A stretch of 64,000 nucleotides of DNA from Solenopsis invicta (Eukaryota > Arthropoda > Insecta > Hymenoptera > Formicidae): positions 18,024,156 to 18,088,155 of the forward strand of contig NC_052673.1 in assembly GCF_016802725.1 (NCBI RefSeq), in the 5' to 3' direction. Of this stretch, positions 12,531-24,627 are shown one piece after another (positions within the stretch are counted from its first letter, which is position 1; the number at the start of each line of letters is the position of its first letter). The notes under the pieces are model-generated. The model made no database searches, had not been told where the DNA came from, and saw only the letters and a list, made by a program, of their open reading frames with translations. A program made the translations under genes and the position numbers.

Positions 12531-12840
12531 TTCGGGAGTGCCGTGGAATGCCGAAAGTGTTAAGTGAAATGTCGGACGTTTGCGCCAACTGCATGCCGCG
12601 TTCGCGTGGCCGTCGTGTTGCTTCAACTATCGCGTCGAACGCAATGATACGAAGTCGAATTGCGTTCAATCGTGTTTCGCATTTCTCCGTTGCCTCGTAT
12701 CTCGAGTTTTTCGACGCGCGTGAGTATCGGGAGTAACACGAAGTGTGGCCCCAAGTTCGTGCCAAGTGGAGAAGGAGGAGGAGGAGGATCGTCGTGAACA
12801 AGATCTTGGATTTCGAATGTTTGAGAGCCGTGGCCGAGGC

Positions 12841-12874
12841 GGAGCTGGACGGAGTTGGACGGAGTTGGACGGAG
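12841..12874. repeat. Tandem 10-base repeat (GGAGTTGGAC)
   Basis: Three units of GGAG(C/T)TGGAC in tandem plus a partial fourth, 16 bases before a strong splice donor (AACG then GTGAGT at 12891). That donor is a candidate for the end of a noncoding first exon of UVRAG. Confidence 0.55.
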
Positions 12875-12890
12875 CGACCAGCGGCGAACG

Positions 12891-13792
12891 GTGAGTCAAT
12901 AATTCATTTGTATCTGTTTATTTGTCCCTACGCTTCATTATTGGCGCCTCGTTCTGATTGCGCTCATATAAATCGCGACAAGATGACTCAATGAATCATG
13001 TGAAAGCTATGGCGTTATTAGGATGGGAAAAGTTTCAAGTTTGTGTAGGCACACTCGGCGCTCTTTTCGCCAGGTGTGCCAACAGTCGCGAATAACGTGG
13101 TTTCCGAGGTATTGACCGATTGTACATACAATTGGCATCGTAGTGTATGTCCACGTTGTAGAGATGGCATCTCGAAAAAAAAAAAAACTATCGTATCAGC
13201 TAAATCGTAGATCGTGGGTCGTGGGCATGGCCACTCTCAGATTTCTCTGTTGTGTCACCGAGTCCAAGATAGGCTGGAGGAGAGAATCTCTCGTTCGGGA
13301 TGCAGTTGTAATCGAGCGAAAGAGAAATTTAGAGTTTATCAAGACGTGCACGATAACGCGACACAAGTGTTTTTAGAGTGTTTTGTTTGGGTCAGTGCGT
13401 ATCATTGACCGTTGCTCATCGCGCGCCAGACCCGGCCGTCAGGGGGCCGCAGGGAAGGTGCCGCGAGGAGCTGTCAGAGGAATTTGGTCAAATGTTATCA
13501 CGCCCGTTTCGGGATGCGTATTACATGTACGCGCTATCGAATGACTTGAATCGTGACGCAATGTAACGAGAGGCGAGCCCTCGTCGTAGATACGTTAATC
13601 ATTTGCTAAATGCAAACTTGATCGGCTGCGCTTGTACTCGTGAGCGGTCGATGTAACCTGTGCCTCTGTGCGCGTATTATAATTATTCATCACTCGCTTT
13701 TTGATTCGGATTGGTTGCCCCGTCCTCGCATTGACGTAACTTGTGTCTCTTGGACCGAATGATATTATCTTGCGGTACTATGAAGTTACACG
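12891..13792 (+). other. Probable 5' leader and first intron region of UVRAG
   Basis: Moderately GC-rich, with no supported coding frame. A donor-like GTGAGT at 12891 and an acceptor-like TTTTTAG at about 13371-13377 could bound a leader intron. This is inferred from motifs only. Confidence 0.35.
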
Positions 13793-13824
13793 ATGGAGGT
13801 TTCCGAATCGCGAGGTCTCGTTAA
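13780..13824 (+). promoter_or_regulatory. Upstream ORF overlapping the UVRAG start codon
   Basis: An ATG at 13780, with A at -3, lies 13 bases upstream of the UVRAG ATG in another frame. It encodes 14 codons and stops at 13822-13824, past the main start. Ribosomes starting here would miss the UVRAG start, so it could dampen translation. Confidence 0.55.
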
Positions 13825-16800
13825 GGATTTAGATTTGACCCTTCAGCCGCGGATCGCTCCACGGTACAAAACTTGGCTGCCTCTCGCCACTCAACAGGTA
13901 AGACAAAGTCTTTAGTGAGAAAAATGTAATGTTTGAGAATGCTCGATACACATTGTTTTAAATTTTCAGTTAAGGCTCAGAGGCTTGGTGCAGATAATAG
14001 GCCATAATTTACAAGCTGGTGTAAATGGGGAGATATGCTGGTTCTACTACACGTTGCATAGATCTAGTATGTCGTCTCCATTGTATACGAGCGAAGCGAT
14101 CGACAATGCTAATCCAAGGTGGTCGAGTCTTGAAGTGCCAACCCTGCATGCCACAGGTTATTCAACAGCCAGTGGTGAGCATTACTGTCTGTTGGTACGA
14201 TAAATGCCAAAGTTTCTAGGTACCAACATATACGTTAGTTTATCATTTGTATCTCGCTTTCCCCTTCTTGTTTTGAATAAACTTAATTTTTATCAAACTT
14301 ATATCACACATTGGAGATTAAGGATGGCTAATTAGGAATCAATCAATCAATCAATTAATCAATCAGAAACATTGAAAACATAAAAAAGGAACTTGATTGA
14401 TTAGTCAAACTCTAATCTTTAAATTACAGTCTTCAATCTCTAATGTGTAATTTGACACAGGTTTTAGACATTTAGAGAAATAAAATTCTGTCTTTTCAAC
14501 AGAGATTATTTTGAGGGTCTGGAAGCGCTCAATGCCATGTGATAATACAGCTGATGTAACCCTCTTTACATGGGGAATCTCATTCACAGGATTGGCGTAT
14601 ATTGGTCCTAAGCTACCACTTAATTTAGAAACTATTCTGAAGGAAAATTCTTTGATATTTCACTTTCATGGTGGATACTTTACACCCTCATATTGCTTCA
14701 TAACAGCTCCCGACTCAAAGCGCTACATTTACATAAATATAAATGCATCTGAAATAAGGAATAGTTATACAGTGAATAAGCTTAGCAGTTTAAGGAGCAA
14801 AATGCAGGCACTAAAGCAGCAAACGGAATCGGTGCAAGCACTCAGAGTGCGCATTGCCTCGGGCGATGACTTTCATACTCCCAAGTATCCACAGACAACT
14901 TTAAACAGATTATTACAACCACGAAGGGTCAATAGGGAAAAGAAGTTAGAAATTATGAGAATACGTAAAGAGTTGGAAATGGCCAAATTTAGAACAAAAT
15001 TATTAGAACAAGAAAGAGCGCGAAAAATGGGAGAAATTCGAGTATTGAATCAATCGCATACTAATATTGTAAAAGAAAATCAGGATCACGGTTGGTATAC
15101 ATATATGCACATCTGCATATTGTATATGTGTTGTGCAGATAAAAAAATTCTAAATAAAAAGAATTATTTGTTTCATAGGTTCTGATTTAATGGAAAGATA
15201 TGAAGAGCTGAATAAAGACGTGGAAAGACTGAATGAGTGGCGGCAAACTCACATAGATACAAGGGAAACATATTTGCAATTGAGCAGCCAACTTGCGCAG
15301 AGGCGACGGCAGCTAATCTCAGAACTGTGTTTAATATACCCCATTAGACAGGTATATCTTAACAAAGAAACATGTTGCGGAATTTATTTGAGTTGAATAG
15401 CTTACCTTTTCCTCGATTTTGCAGGACATTACTGGAAAGTTTAGAATAAATGACGTTTATTTGCCGGACAGCGAGGAATTGGATTTATCGAATGATACGC
15501 AGGTGGCTGTGGCATTAGGTTTCGTTGCACATACAACGCAGATGATTGCAAATTTTTTGAATATACCGACTAGATATCCTATTATACATTATGGCTCACG
15601 CAGTAAAGTTATAGATCATATCACAGAAAGTTTACCTGACAACGACAGACAGTAAGGATTACTTGTAATTACTTTTGTTAGTATTGGAATTATGCATATT
15701 TTATCGTTAACCTGTTATTTTTAGATTTCCACTGTTTGCTCGAAGCAAAGATAAATTACAATTCCATTACGCTGTGTATCTGTTAAATAAAAATATAGCA
15801 CAGCTTCGATGGTACTGCGGTCTTCCGACCACCGATTTAAGGGCTACATTGCCGAATCTCGCTACACTAATCAACATTAAGCCGAATCAGATGCAGTATG
15901 TATATACATTACTTGACATATGTATTACTGACTGTATACCTTAGATTTATTTTTGTTGTAATTTAATTATTTTACGTAGTTTGGACGATTCCAAACGAAC
16001 ATTTTCTACCTCATCTTTGGACACTGAAAGTGGTAATGGTAAACAGAATCCACCTCTGACACCGCCATTGCAAAAAATAATTTTCGAGAAATGCCATCGT
16101 TCTTCTCGATCAATGAGTCAATTAAAGAGCATAAAGACATCTCTGGGATCCTCTCTGGATCAGGGCTTAGACAAGCCTGTACAATCGCCTGCGTTAGGAA
16201 CTCGATCGAAACGAATTTGTAAATCAGAAGAGAGTGCCATTGACAATAAAACTTTGGTACTGGCTAAAGATAGATCGAGTATAAATAGTAGTAATGAAAC
16301 GTTAAACAGTGCCATTCTGAATAATGTTGATAATGTAACTCTTAAGAATGAAGATGATTTTGTCGAAATAAGCGATAAGATCATTATTGAAAGCAACATT
16401 GAAATTATGATACCTACATCAGTTTCTAAAGCGAGGAATGTCGCGGACAGCTTGGAAAGTTCTGTAAGTGCTCGAGATAGAAGCTCTAATTCTATAAGCA
16501 GTTGCGAAATGGCTCTCAGTAGTAGTCAAAATGATGTAAATGAGAGTTTGAATGGTAATTCTGTTATTAAGAGAGAAAGAGTCGATGATAGTGTGTTCTC
16601 GATCGATGACAGTTTAAAAACTGTTAAGGATGCGATAGACAGTACAATGAAGAACGACGAATGCAATATAAGGCATAATTCTAGAAACGATGTTTCACAA
16701 AGTTATGACGCAAATAACACAACCGTCAGTGAACAGAATAGTAGTATTCATAGACAAGACCCGGAGACTGCCACTTATAGCAAAGAACGCTTTGTTAAAT

Positions 16801-17366
16801 CGTGTTCATCTTTGGACGATGTGTGTACTTCGGAAGAATCGGAACAGAAACAAAGAACAAATTCCATTTGTAGCTATTCAAAAGAATATACAAAGTATGC
16901 TACATCACAACAGAAATATAACTCTGAATACAGGTATACAAATAGATGTAATTGTATTTCTGTATGTAAATTAATAATTTTTTAACATTTTATATACATA
17001 TACAATGATTTACAGAGAGAATAAATCAGAGTGTTTTCAACATGCTGAAAAATGGCCTCAGGATATTGTAAAAAACGAACCATTGGTAAATTTGAATGCT
17101 AGTTAATATTTTTCACACACATTTTTAATGATGATTAAAAATGTCCATTTTAATTTGCTATCCGCATTTAGATGGATACAAGATCAATTCTAACAGCATC
17201 AAGATCAGATTGCAGTTCGTATGATGAGGCAAAAATGCAGTGTGACATCCAAGCGTCAAGCGAGTACATAGATGTCATTAGGCGCAGTTCAGAGAATGTA
17301 TGTGCACGCACCGAAGCTTTAGCTAATAAGAAAACTAGTTTCAAAGTTATGAAACCGCGTCTTTAA
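13793..17366 (+). CDS. UVRAG: UV radiation resistance-associated gene protein (UVRAG), nine exons
   Basis: Exons: 13793-13897, 13970-14174, 14503-15090, 15179-15351, 15425-15651, 15725-15895, 15980-16933, 17016-17085 and 17172-17366. All introns are GT-AG and the total is 895 residues plus stop. Order of parts: a C2-like N-terminal half (about residues 30-190, with LPLATQQLRLRGLVQIIGHN, WFYYTLHRS and FTWGISFTGLAYIGPKLP), then a Lys/Glu/Arg-rich coiled coil (about 246-345). A conserved globular region follows (about 350-490; ALGFVAHTTQMIANFL, YGSRSKVIDHI, HYAVYLLNKNIAQLR), then a Ser/Asn-rich, probably disordered tail (490-895). UVRAG/Vps38 is the Beclin-1 partner in the Vps34 PI3-kinase complex II on endosomes and autophagosomes. 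Length is close to vertebrate orthologues (about 700 residues) plus a longer tail. A polyadenylation signal is at 17576. Confidence 0.93.
14306..14450. mobile_element. Hairpin MITE-like element in UVRAG intron 2
   Basis: Opposite blocks near both edges: CACATTGGAGATTAAGGATG on the left and the imperfect complement ending AATCTCTAATGTGTA on the right. Inside, AATC-type simple repeats (AATCAATCAATCAATC) pair with TTGATTGATTAG. It fills almost half of the short intron between exons 2 and 3. Confidence 0.5.
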
Positions 17367-17575
17367 TATCTGCCTACATTACAACGTTGTGCTCGAAAAA
17401 TACATCTAAGTACCAAAGGTCTGGAGACATGTTCAGTTTATATTTCATAATTTTATATATGTATATGTTAATACGACAAAAAATCTAAATCTTTAAAAAG
17501 TTGATTTTTATTAATATTGTAAAATGTTACAAAAATATTTAATGCCTATTATTTATTCGAAATAATACGAAATGT

Positions 17576-17581
17576 AATAAA
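17576..17581 (+). terminator. Polyadenylation signal of UVRAG
   Basis: AATAAA about 210 bases after the UVRAG stop. A second candidate (AATAAAAAAT) near 18427 could serve a longer 3' UTR. Confidence 0.4.
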
Positions 17582-19956
17582 TCACTGCAAATTTTACAGT
17601 GTGGATATAGAATTACATATTTTATAGTAAATGGAAGCAAAATTATCCATAAAGATTATCCATAAAATTATAAAAAGTCATTTATATTTATCTATTATTC
17701 CATGCAGATTATTCTCTGCAGCTTTTTTTTATGTTTGCATAATTATCAACAACCATCATTGATAACACATTATTGAACATGATGCAATAATATACATAAA
17801 GATTGGCAAAACTGATACTTTTTTTTAGTCAAGTACGTATCTTTGTACATGTGATAGAGCGATGTGCAGGTGTTATTAGTTACTTAATATATTTATGCAC
17901 ACTTGGTGAAATTATTATTACAGTTAATTGTAATCAACAGTTATAAGTCGGGATTTTTCTAGTTTGGTAGAGAGGTGTATATATGTATTGATACACAGCT
18001 ATTAAGTTATGACCCTATTACTGTAATATACCCCACAAAATTTATATTGTTATTATCACTGTACGGAAGCCTTTTCATTAAACTGAGATAATACACAAGG
18101 TTTGTATATACATACGTATTATGTAGATATTACACATTTTTTCACTGTACTTGAATTATGTAATTGACCAATGTTGAGTTTATGCTTATAATACAAGCAA
18201 TCGAATGCATATATAGTTGATTCTATTTTTATTATTGAAAATGTTACAGCATACCGTAAGTTTGTATACGAGGACCAAACAAACCACATAATCTTTTAAT
18301 GAAACGATCATGTAATTAATCTGTAATCTCTAACTAGATAAAGCAACGTGAAAGATTTGTTCGCAAAGCAATATCCTTGTGGATGTTGTAGAACTCGAGC
18401 GGACTATTGCAATGTGATATAATATGAAATAAAAAATATTATCTATAAAAAAACAAACAAAAAACGATTTATCTTATTTCAGTATGTTTCTACTATATTC
18501 TATTTATCTTTTATTTAACAATGACACATGAGTTGTTCGGTTCGCTGGGATATTTAGGTGACATTCGGGAAGGATTATGAGAAGAAGATTCTATCACGTA
18601 ATCCGATGTCTCAGAATCTAATTCCGTAATGGAGAAATTGCGGATAATTGGGTGAAAATAATTTTTTTGAAATTAAAAATAACATGCAAAATTACATAGA
18701 CTCTTCTCTGAAAGAGTGTAAATATGAACGATATACCTTGTACACTATACATATACTAATTTTTATACATTGTAATGGAAAAAAATGAATAACAAAATCT
18801 GATAAAAGAAAACTATTTTTGAAGTTAGTGAATTTGATAAGCAATGCTCAATCCTCAAATATTTGAAGATTTTGGATATTCTAATGTCCACAATGTCGTT
18901 CGATGGAAGTCCAAACGATGTCCATGTGCTATCTGGCTATATGCTGGATCTCCAACCTTTGGACAAAATTCCCAGATATATATACTATTATGAGCATACT
19001 AACTCCAATATCACAAGCGAACCATTTAGTAGTAGTAGTTAGTAACATTGTACAATATTTATTTTCAATATTTGGATTAAAATTTTTTGTATTGTTTTTT
19101 CTATTTGAAGCAATTGTTAATGAAGTATTCGTTGATGTCATATTTTCTGTTACTGCATCTAGAAAAAATATAATTTGTAATTAGTATAAATAATTATATC
19201 TATTATTAATGAATTAATTTTTTTATAATAACTAGTTATTACATTAAAAAGTTATTATATTAAAAAATTTACTAGTTATTATATTAAAAAATTAATTTTG
19301 TTAAATATAAAAATTTGTTGTGAATAAATTTATTTGTTCATTCTAAATAAAGCTAAATTATTTTTATATAAAAAATAACTTTAATAATTTTTTAATTTAT
19401 TAATTATTAAATAAAGATGATATAAAGAAAATTATTTATTTATGTTATACAATTAAATTATAACAAATTTTTAAATGAAACTAAGAGAAAAGAGTTATTT
19501 AATTTTGTCCATATATTTTTATTCTACATCTTAACATTTCATATATAATGTCTTACAACATTAATTTTATAATCTTTGATATGCTATTCTTAATTTTATA
19601 ATCTTTGATATGCTATTCTTAAAAGTTGTACTACATTTTAATACTATGTTATTTCTTATAAATTTATTTATTGTTAAAAAATATAATAGGCATAATACTT
19701 GCCATTTTTGAAGTTTATACAATTAAGAGAATAATAAAAAAGAATTTTTAAAAATATAAATTAATATAAATTTTTTTCTCAATTCAGAGGTATCCAAATA
19801 TCGCTGATGATTTTTTATTCTAATTTCCATTTTAATTTTACGATTTGATTAAAATTGGTTTTTACTTGAAAATGTAATTATATTAAGTTGTTCTATTTGT
19901 TTTTAGCTGGTGCAGTGACCCTATATAAATATTTTTTACAGATTTAATTACCTTGC
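17582..19956. other. Convergent intergenic stretch, AT-rich, no gene seen
   Basis: Lies between the 3' ends of UVRAG (plus) and the minus-strand pair. It contains a perfect tandem duplication of 29 bases (19561-19589 and 19590-19618) and several copies of an ACTAGTTATTATATTAAAAA-like word around 19220-19300. A minus-strand AATAAA (TTTATT on plus, 19814-19819) is a candidate polyadenylation signal for the gene ending at 19957. Confidence 0.45.
19561..19618. repeat. Perfect 29-base tandem duplication
   Basis: Two identical back-to-back copies, each beginning TTAATTTTATAATC and ending GATATGCTATTC. Identity implies a recent slip duplication. Confidence 0.8.
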
Positions 19957-20673
19957 TTATCGTTTAACAGTTTTGTCATCTTGACAGGTTGAACTGTTAG
20001 GCTCTATAGCCGAGGTTTTAAATTTAGTAGGATCTTTCCTAGCGTCTTTTAAATTAATAATTGTTGAGGTAATGGGTAACCCAAGCGGCGAATCTATCGC
20101 TGCCATTAATGGTCTGTATTGCGTGACGGGTAGACCTAGAAAAGTAATTTGGCATCGCAAATAATAGATAAGTATGTAGCACGGATTTTTCTTCAATTTT
20201 TTTCATCGATATTCAGCGGACGTGTGGAGTACTATGAACTTACCTCTCTTCTCGTAATCAGTTTTGTAAACGCTTTTCATTGTCTCTTCCACATCGCAGC
20301 CGCTATCTAACATCGATGAGATAAGCTCCGTCATTTCACGATTGACCTTAATTAGCTCGTCGTAAAGTCGACGTTCCTTATTGGCTAGCTGTCGATACCT
20401 TTAAAATGAAATGAGAATGACTCAATCTGTTCGTATTATGAACCCAGAGGCCATCAGATGGAGAAATTATTTGAGGGAACCTCGAGTTTACCTAGCTTTC
20501 CCAGTCTTGAGGCCGTGAACGTCGCATTTACAATCCTCTGGATCGGATTTGAGGAGATACGGTTGAACACCGATGGTATCCATCGGTGGCGAGGGTGGTT
20601 TTGGAGGTTTCGCATAGGGCCAATTAAAGTCTCGATGCATTGTACTGACAAAGATTTCCGGCGAATTCGACAT
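19957..20673 (-). CDS. Uncharacterised protein, three exons, 171 aa (paralogue of its neighbour)
   Basis: Minus-strand exons: 20492-20673, 20244-20398 and 19957-20135. Donors and acceptors are GT-AG and the total divides by three. The start MSNSPEIFVSTMHRDFNWP carries the motif VST..(R/K)D(F/Y).WP at residues 9-19, also found at the start of the neighbouring gene 21505-22710. Exon 2 contains an acidic helix and TMKSVYKTDY (100-109), matching RMKTTYQMDY of the neighbour. Exon 3 begins LPVTQYRPLMAAIDSPLGLP. There is no signal peptide, no membrane span and no enzyme motif. Short Y..DY repeats of this style occur in axonemal or microtubule inner proteins, so a sperm or cilium role is possible, but that is inference. 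I do not recognise a named orthologue. Confidence 0.75.
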
Positions 20674-21504
20674 TTTGCACCTACGATCGTGCGAAGGTTC
20701 CTCAGAAATTTTTCAGGACGTGTCGTGTCTGTACTAAGAATTTTCAATATCTCGAAGCAGAAAGCGTCGTTTATGCGGGACAAGGCAGGGGTGAATCCAT
20801 GGGATATTGTGTCAGTGCATGTTAGTGACAGATGGGTTGCAATAGGTTAAATTTCAATATTCTTCGGAAAATCCAGGCAACGCAGTCTTTTGCCATTACG
20901 ATCGACGCGGTGGTCGCTCTGTAGAGCGCATAGTACAATACCGCATTTAATGATGTAATTACAACGCGCGCGACAAGCGATTCCGCGGGATATATATTCG
21001 TTTTTTCAACGTAAATCATTTTGTAAACAAAATTTTAGTTATAATTGTGATAATTATTCTAGCTACAGTTAGCTAGAAAATCTTGACTAATTTAGCAATC
21101 ACATATTTTTATACAAATTATCATGTAGCATTTGGACCAGACCGAAATACGATGACAATATAAGCTGAAGTACATACAGTATATCTTTCACGTTTTTAAT
21201 ACAAACGCAAATAAAATTTGAAAATCAACCGCTTAACTTTTTTTTAATTGAATTTTCTTTTAATCTTTTATTTTTGCTTTTTATCTACTCTCTTTTCTTC
21301 TTTCAAATCTATGTACGTATATGTAAATACTTATCATATTTTTAATGCGTTTTTCTCTCCGAAATATTAATACATTCAAGAGGCGATGAAAATATTTAAT
21401 CATTACATATAATTAAGTTTTAATTTTTTACATTGTTTATCAAAAAGTTATATTTTATATGTGCACATATAATTTAGCAATTGGTTGCAGATTCTTTGAT
21501 ACAT
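20674..21504. other. Spacer between the two minus-strand paralogues
   Basis: Moderate-GC start (20674-21000), which should hold the promoter of the 171-aa gene, then AT-rich sequence. A minus-strand AATAAA at about 21267-21272 may terminate the upstream gene. Frames read here (for example on the plus strand at 20458-20850) are shadows of the minus-strand exon. Confidence 0.45.
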
Positions 21505-22710
21505 TCAATTGGTAGTACTGTATTGATACTGAACTGGTAAAGCTTTCTTCCTTGCCTGATGCAGTTTAGCCTTTATAATGACGTGACCGATTTTATCGAT
21601 ACTATCTTGATACTCTGATTTCCAGGATGGCATTGATATATGTTTTTTGTCGAAACTTTCGCGTTTCTTTCCGTTTTTTAATCCATTCCACATTTTTTGT
21701 TTACGCTCGCGTTCTCCAACGTCATTTCTGTTATTCATTGAAGAAGGAAGCTGACAATACGGCGAACAATCAGCTTTTATAGTTATCTTTATTGGCACAC
21801 ATTGTGCACGTCGATCATTCTCATCGACGACTGTCAACGCCATGTCGCGTTGTGTCATACGTGCAGCTGCTAAGAAAATTGAAATTTCTTCAAAATTGAA
21901 ATTTGAAATTTCTTCAAAATAACACTAATAACGATACAAAGGCATATTAGTGAGCTCGCGTAACTTGTGGTATCTACGATATATTCCGTGATATTTTTAT
22001 TGCGCTCACCAGGATCACTGTAATCCATTTGATACGTTGTTTTCATGCGATCAGCATCCACTTGCGCAACTTTTTCTCTCGGAAGTGATTTCTCTAACAT
22101 CTCGATCAAATCAGGATACCCTTCTTTGAGCTTGAAAAATTCAATTCAGAATTTAATTTATTGTATTTATTGTATTTATATTTATTTTCATTTATTATAT
22201 TATCCTCCTTTATTAATTATTCTTAATTTTCAAGCTTGTTCACATATCGAATACGTACTAATTTTCTAAAACAAATCTATGAAAAAATATTAAGTAGAAA
22301 TAATAATCCAAACATGAACGTAAATACATATACGAGCTATATACGTTCGCAAAATGAATGTTTGGTCTAGCATCATAAAGGGCCAATCTTATTTTGTAAA
22401 ATGTTAAATATTTTTTTCTTACGCAAATACTGGTTAACTGATCAAATCGTGATACGTCCTCCACAGGACCCCGTTCGATCTTGGGATAAATCTTTGGTTC
22501 CACCAGTCGTCCCGTAGAACACATGCGATCGCCACGTTCCTCGAAAGTTCCATACCGTTGCACTTCTTTCTGTTCTTGCCACGGATCAACACAAATGCAA
22601 GCTTCAACGACAATCGGTTTGATGGAGGGTTGAGTACGACACATAGACGACATGTTGGGCCAGGTATAGTCCTTCTGATAGGTCGAAACGTAGTGATTTC
22701 CTTTATACAT
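21505..22710 (-). CDS. Uncharacterised protein, three exons, about 256 aa (paralogue of its neighbour)
   Basis: Minus-strand exons: 22423-22710, 22010-22130 and 21505-21866. Phases join and give 256 residues plus stop. The start MYKGNHYVSTYQKDYTWP repeats the VST..KDY.WP motif of the 171-aa neighbour. Exon 2 (residues 97-136) has an acidic helix then RMKTTYQMDYSDP. Exon 3 holds a Lys-rich segment and SMPSWKSEYQDSIDKIGHVI near the C terminus. The intron after exon 2 has the same phase (1) in both genes. Exon 3 has a tandem acceptor (TTAGCAG), so a three-base longer start at 21869 is equally in frame. No signal peptide or membrane span. Motif style suggests an axonemal or microtubule-binding protein, but no named family is recognised. 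Confidence 0.76.
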
Positions 22711-24627
22711 AATTTAATTTCTGGAAGGTTTCCGGATGATGGAAGCTTTACGAAGAAATTCTAAGAGTTTTTCGAGTCATCGTTGTCACGTTCTTCTGCC
22801 CACCTTTTTGGCATCGTTAACGGTTAAATGTTGATGTTAAATGCATATACATTAAATATTTTTAATTTTTTTTTAATTTACCTGCCAATTTGACGTCCAC
22901 ATTTTGAAGCGGTATTTTCTTATGTAATTTTCATTGTATTAGTTATAGTTCGACTTTTTTTATCGCGCCATGGTGTATTCGTATTTTACGACTAAATCTT
23001 TCTATTGCAAATTTTCACATATTTTAAGATAAAATGTTAGTTGGACGGTTTAACCCTGATGTGAGTTGACATTGATAGTCGATTTGTCGAGGAGACGCTC
23101 TTCAAATTTTTATGTTTCTAATTTGAAAAATATGCAATCTTCTGACACGTTGTAACTCAGTTACAATAAGTGTCATTTTATCTGTTATTCTATAAAAACG
23201 TGAAACAAAAAAATTTTTAACTCAGGAAAATCAGGAAAAGAATAGCAGTCTTTTTATTAGAAACTTTTTCTCGGCTGACAGCGACTCTGCTTTTATAAGG
23301 ATTCAAATTGATTTATCTTTATTATGGTGAATATTGTTTTCGAGAATCCTATAAATTTCAAGATATTGAACCTGTACTTTCTCGTAGCTTCGCTACAGTT
23401 TTTTTTTTATAAGCTTTTTTAGATTTGCTTTTCTCGGGGAAAAAAGGAATCCTCGATAAATTTAAGAGAAAATTGACACAAAATTCTTCTTTTTCAAGCT
23501 GACTCTTTAAGATCGTAAGATCATAGATTTTTCGAATCAATAATTCTCAAATGTTAAATTCGAATTAAGAATTTCTATCGCGTATTCGGCTATGCCATTT
23601 CTATCGCGACGTGTGGCACTAGTTTATCCGCGTTTCGGATAAACTAGTAATAGCATGGCAAAGTGAAATTAAAAATGCCGTGCTCTGGAAACACCGGGGG
23701 AAGGCTAGCGGTGTGGTCCGATTTAGTCAGTATAAATCATCTCCGCCTCGCCTTCTCTCGTCAACTGGCACGTTTTCGCGGCCGTGAAGGAAGGAAAGCT
23801 CGGAAACGGACTGTACCGATGGTCGCTCTAAAGATATCGCTGCGTCCACGCTACCAAGAATAGAACCGTGACGTCGTCATCTGAACATCGACGAAACAAG
23901 TCGCGACGAAGTTGTGTCGTACGTGCACCGACGGGCCAACCAGTACAATTTACCCTCGTGATAGATCGGCTCTTTAGATCGCACGCTATCGACCATTATG
24001 CTTGATTTACCTTCTTTTTGGAAAGCTCTACTCTCAAAAACTCGGACGAATTTTTGCGATTCTCTCGAAAACAATAGTTCTGTTTCTTTTTTCGGCTCAA
24101 CTTCTTGTACAATTCATCTTTTCTTTTTTTTTCACTTTGAAGAGGAAAGATAAACTGTGCAACAAGTTTAATTAAAAGAATAGGTCTAATATGAAATTAT
24201 GTAGAGCTTGTAAGATAAAACGATATGAAGATATGGTTAATAACGCGAAGGTATATATTTATATATTTTTTTCAATTAAGCGTAGAAAATATTTATTTCA
24301 TCAACTATTGTACTGTTTTGTTCGAGAGATACATAGAATCATTGTTTATTTATATCGCTAGGAAAGTTCAACAAGTTTGGCTCCGAGACGGTCCGTTCAT
24401 TCGCGTGAAACTGGCTTACGTCAGATGGGTGATCGATGAAACGCACAAGGATGAACTCTCTATATTACATTGTCCAATTTGTTTCATTGCCCTTGTAGCC
24501 TAGTTGCTACAGAGGAATGAATCAAGAAGAATGAATAAAGAGATCGACACTGGCACCAGCTGTTCTACAGAAAAAAAAGACAGCAGAGTTATGGTTCGCT
24601 ACGCAACAAGTTTAATATTTATAAGCA
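22711..24627. other. Intergenic stretch upstream of the minus-strand pair
   Basis: No supported gene. The GC-richer part at about 23570-24060 has no splice-supported frame. A strong hairpin lies at 23618-23648 (listed separately). Confidence 0.4.
23618..23648. repeat. Perfect 13-bp stem with 5-base loop
   Basis: ACTAGTTTATCCG at 23618-23630 and CGGATAAACTAGT at 23636-23648, separated by CGTTT. The stem has no mismatch. It is not followed by a T-run, and nothing nearby explains it. Confidence 0.7.
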
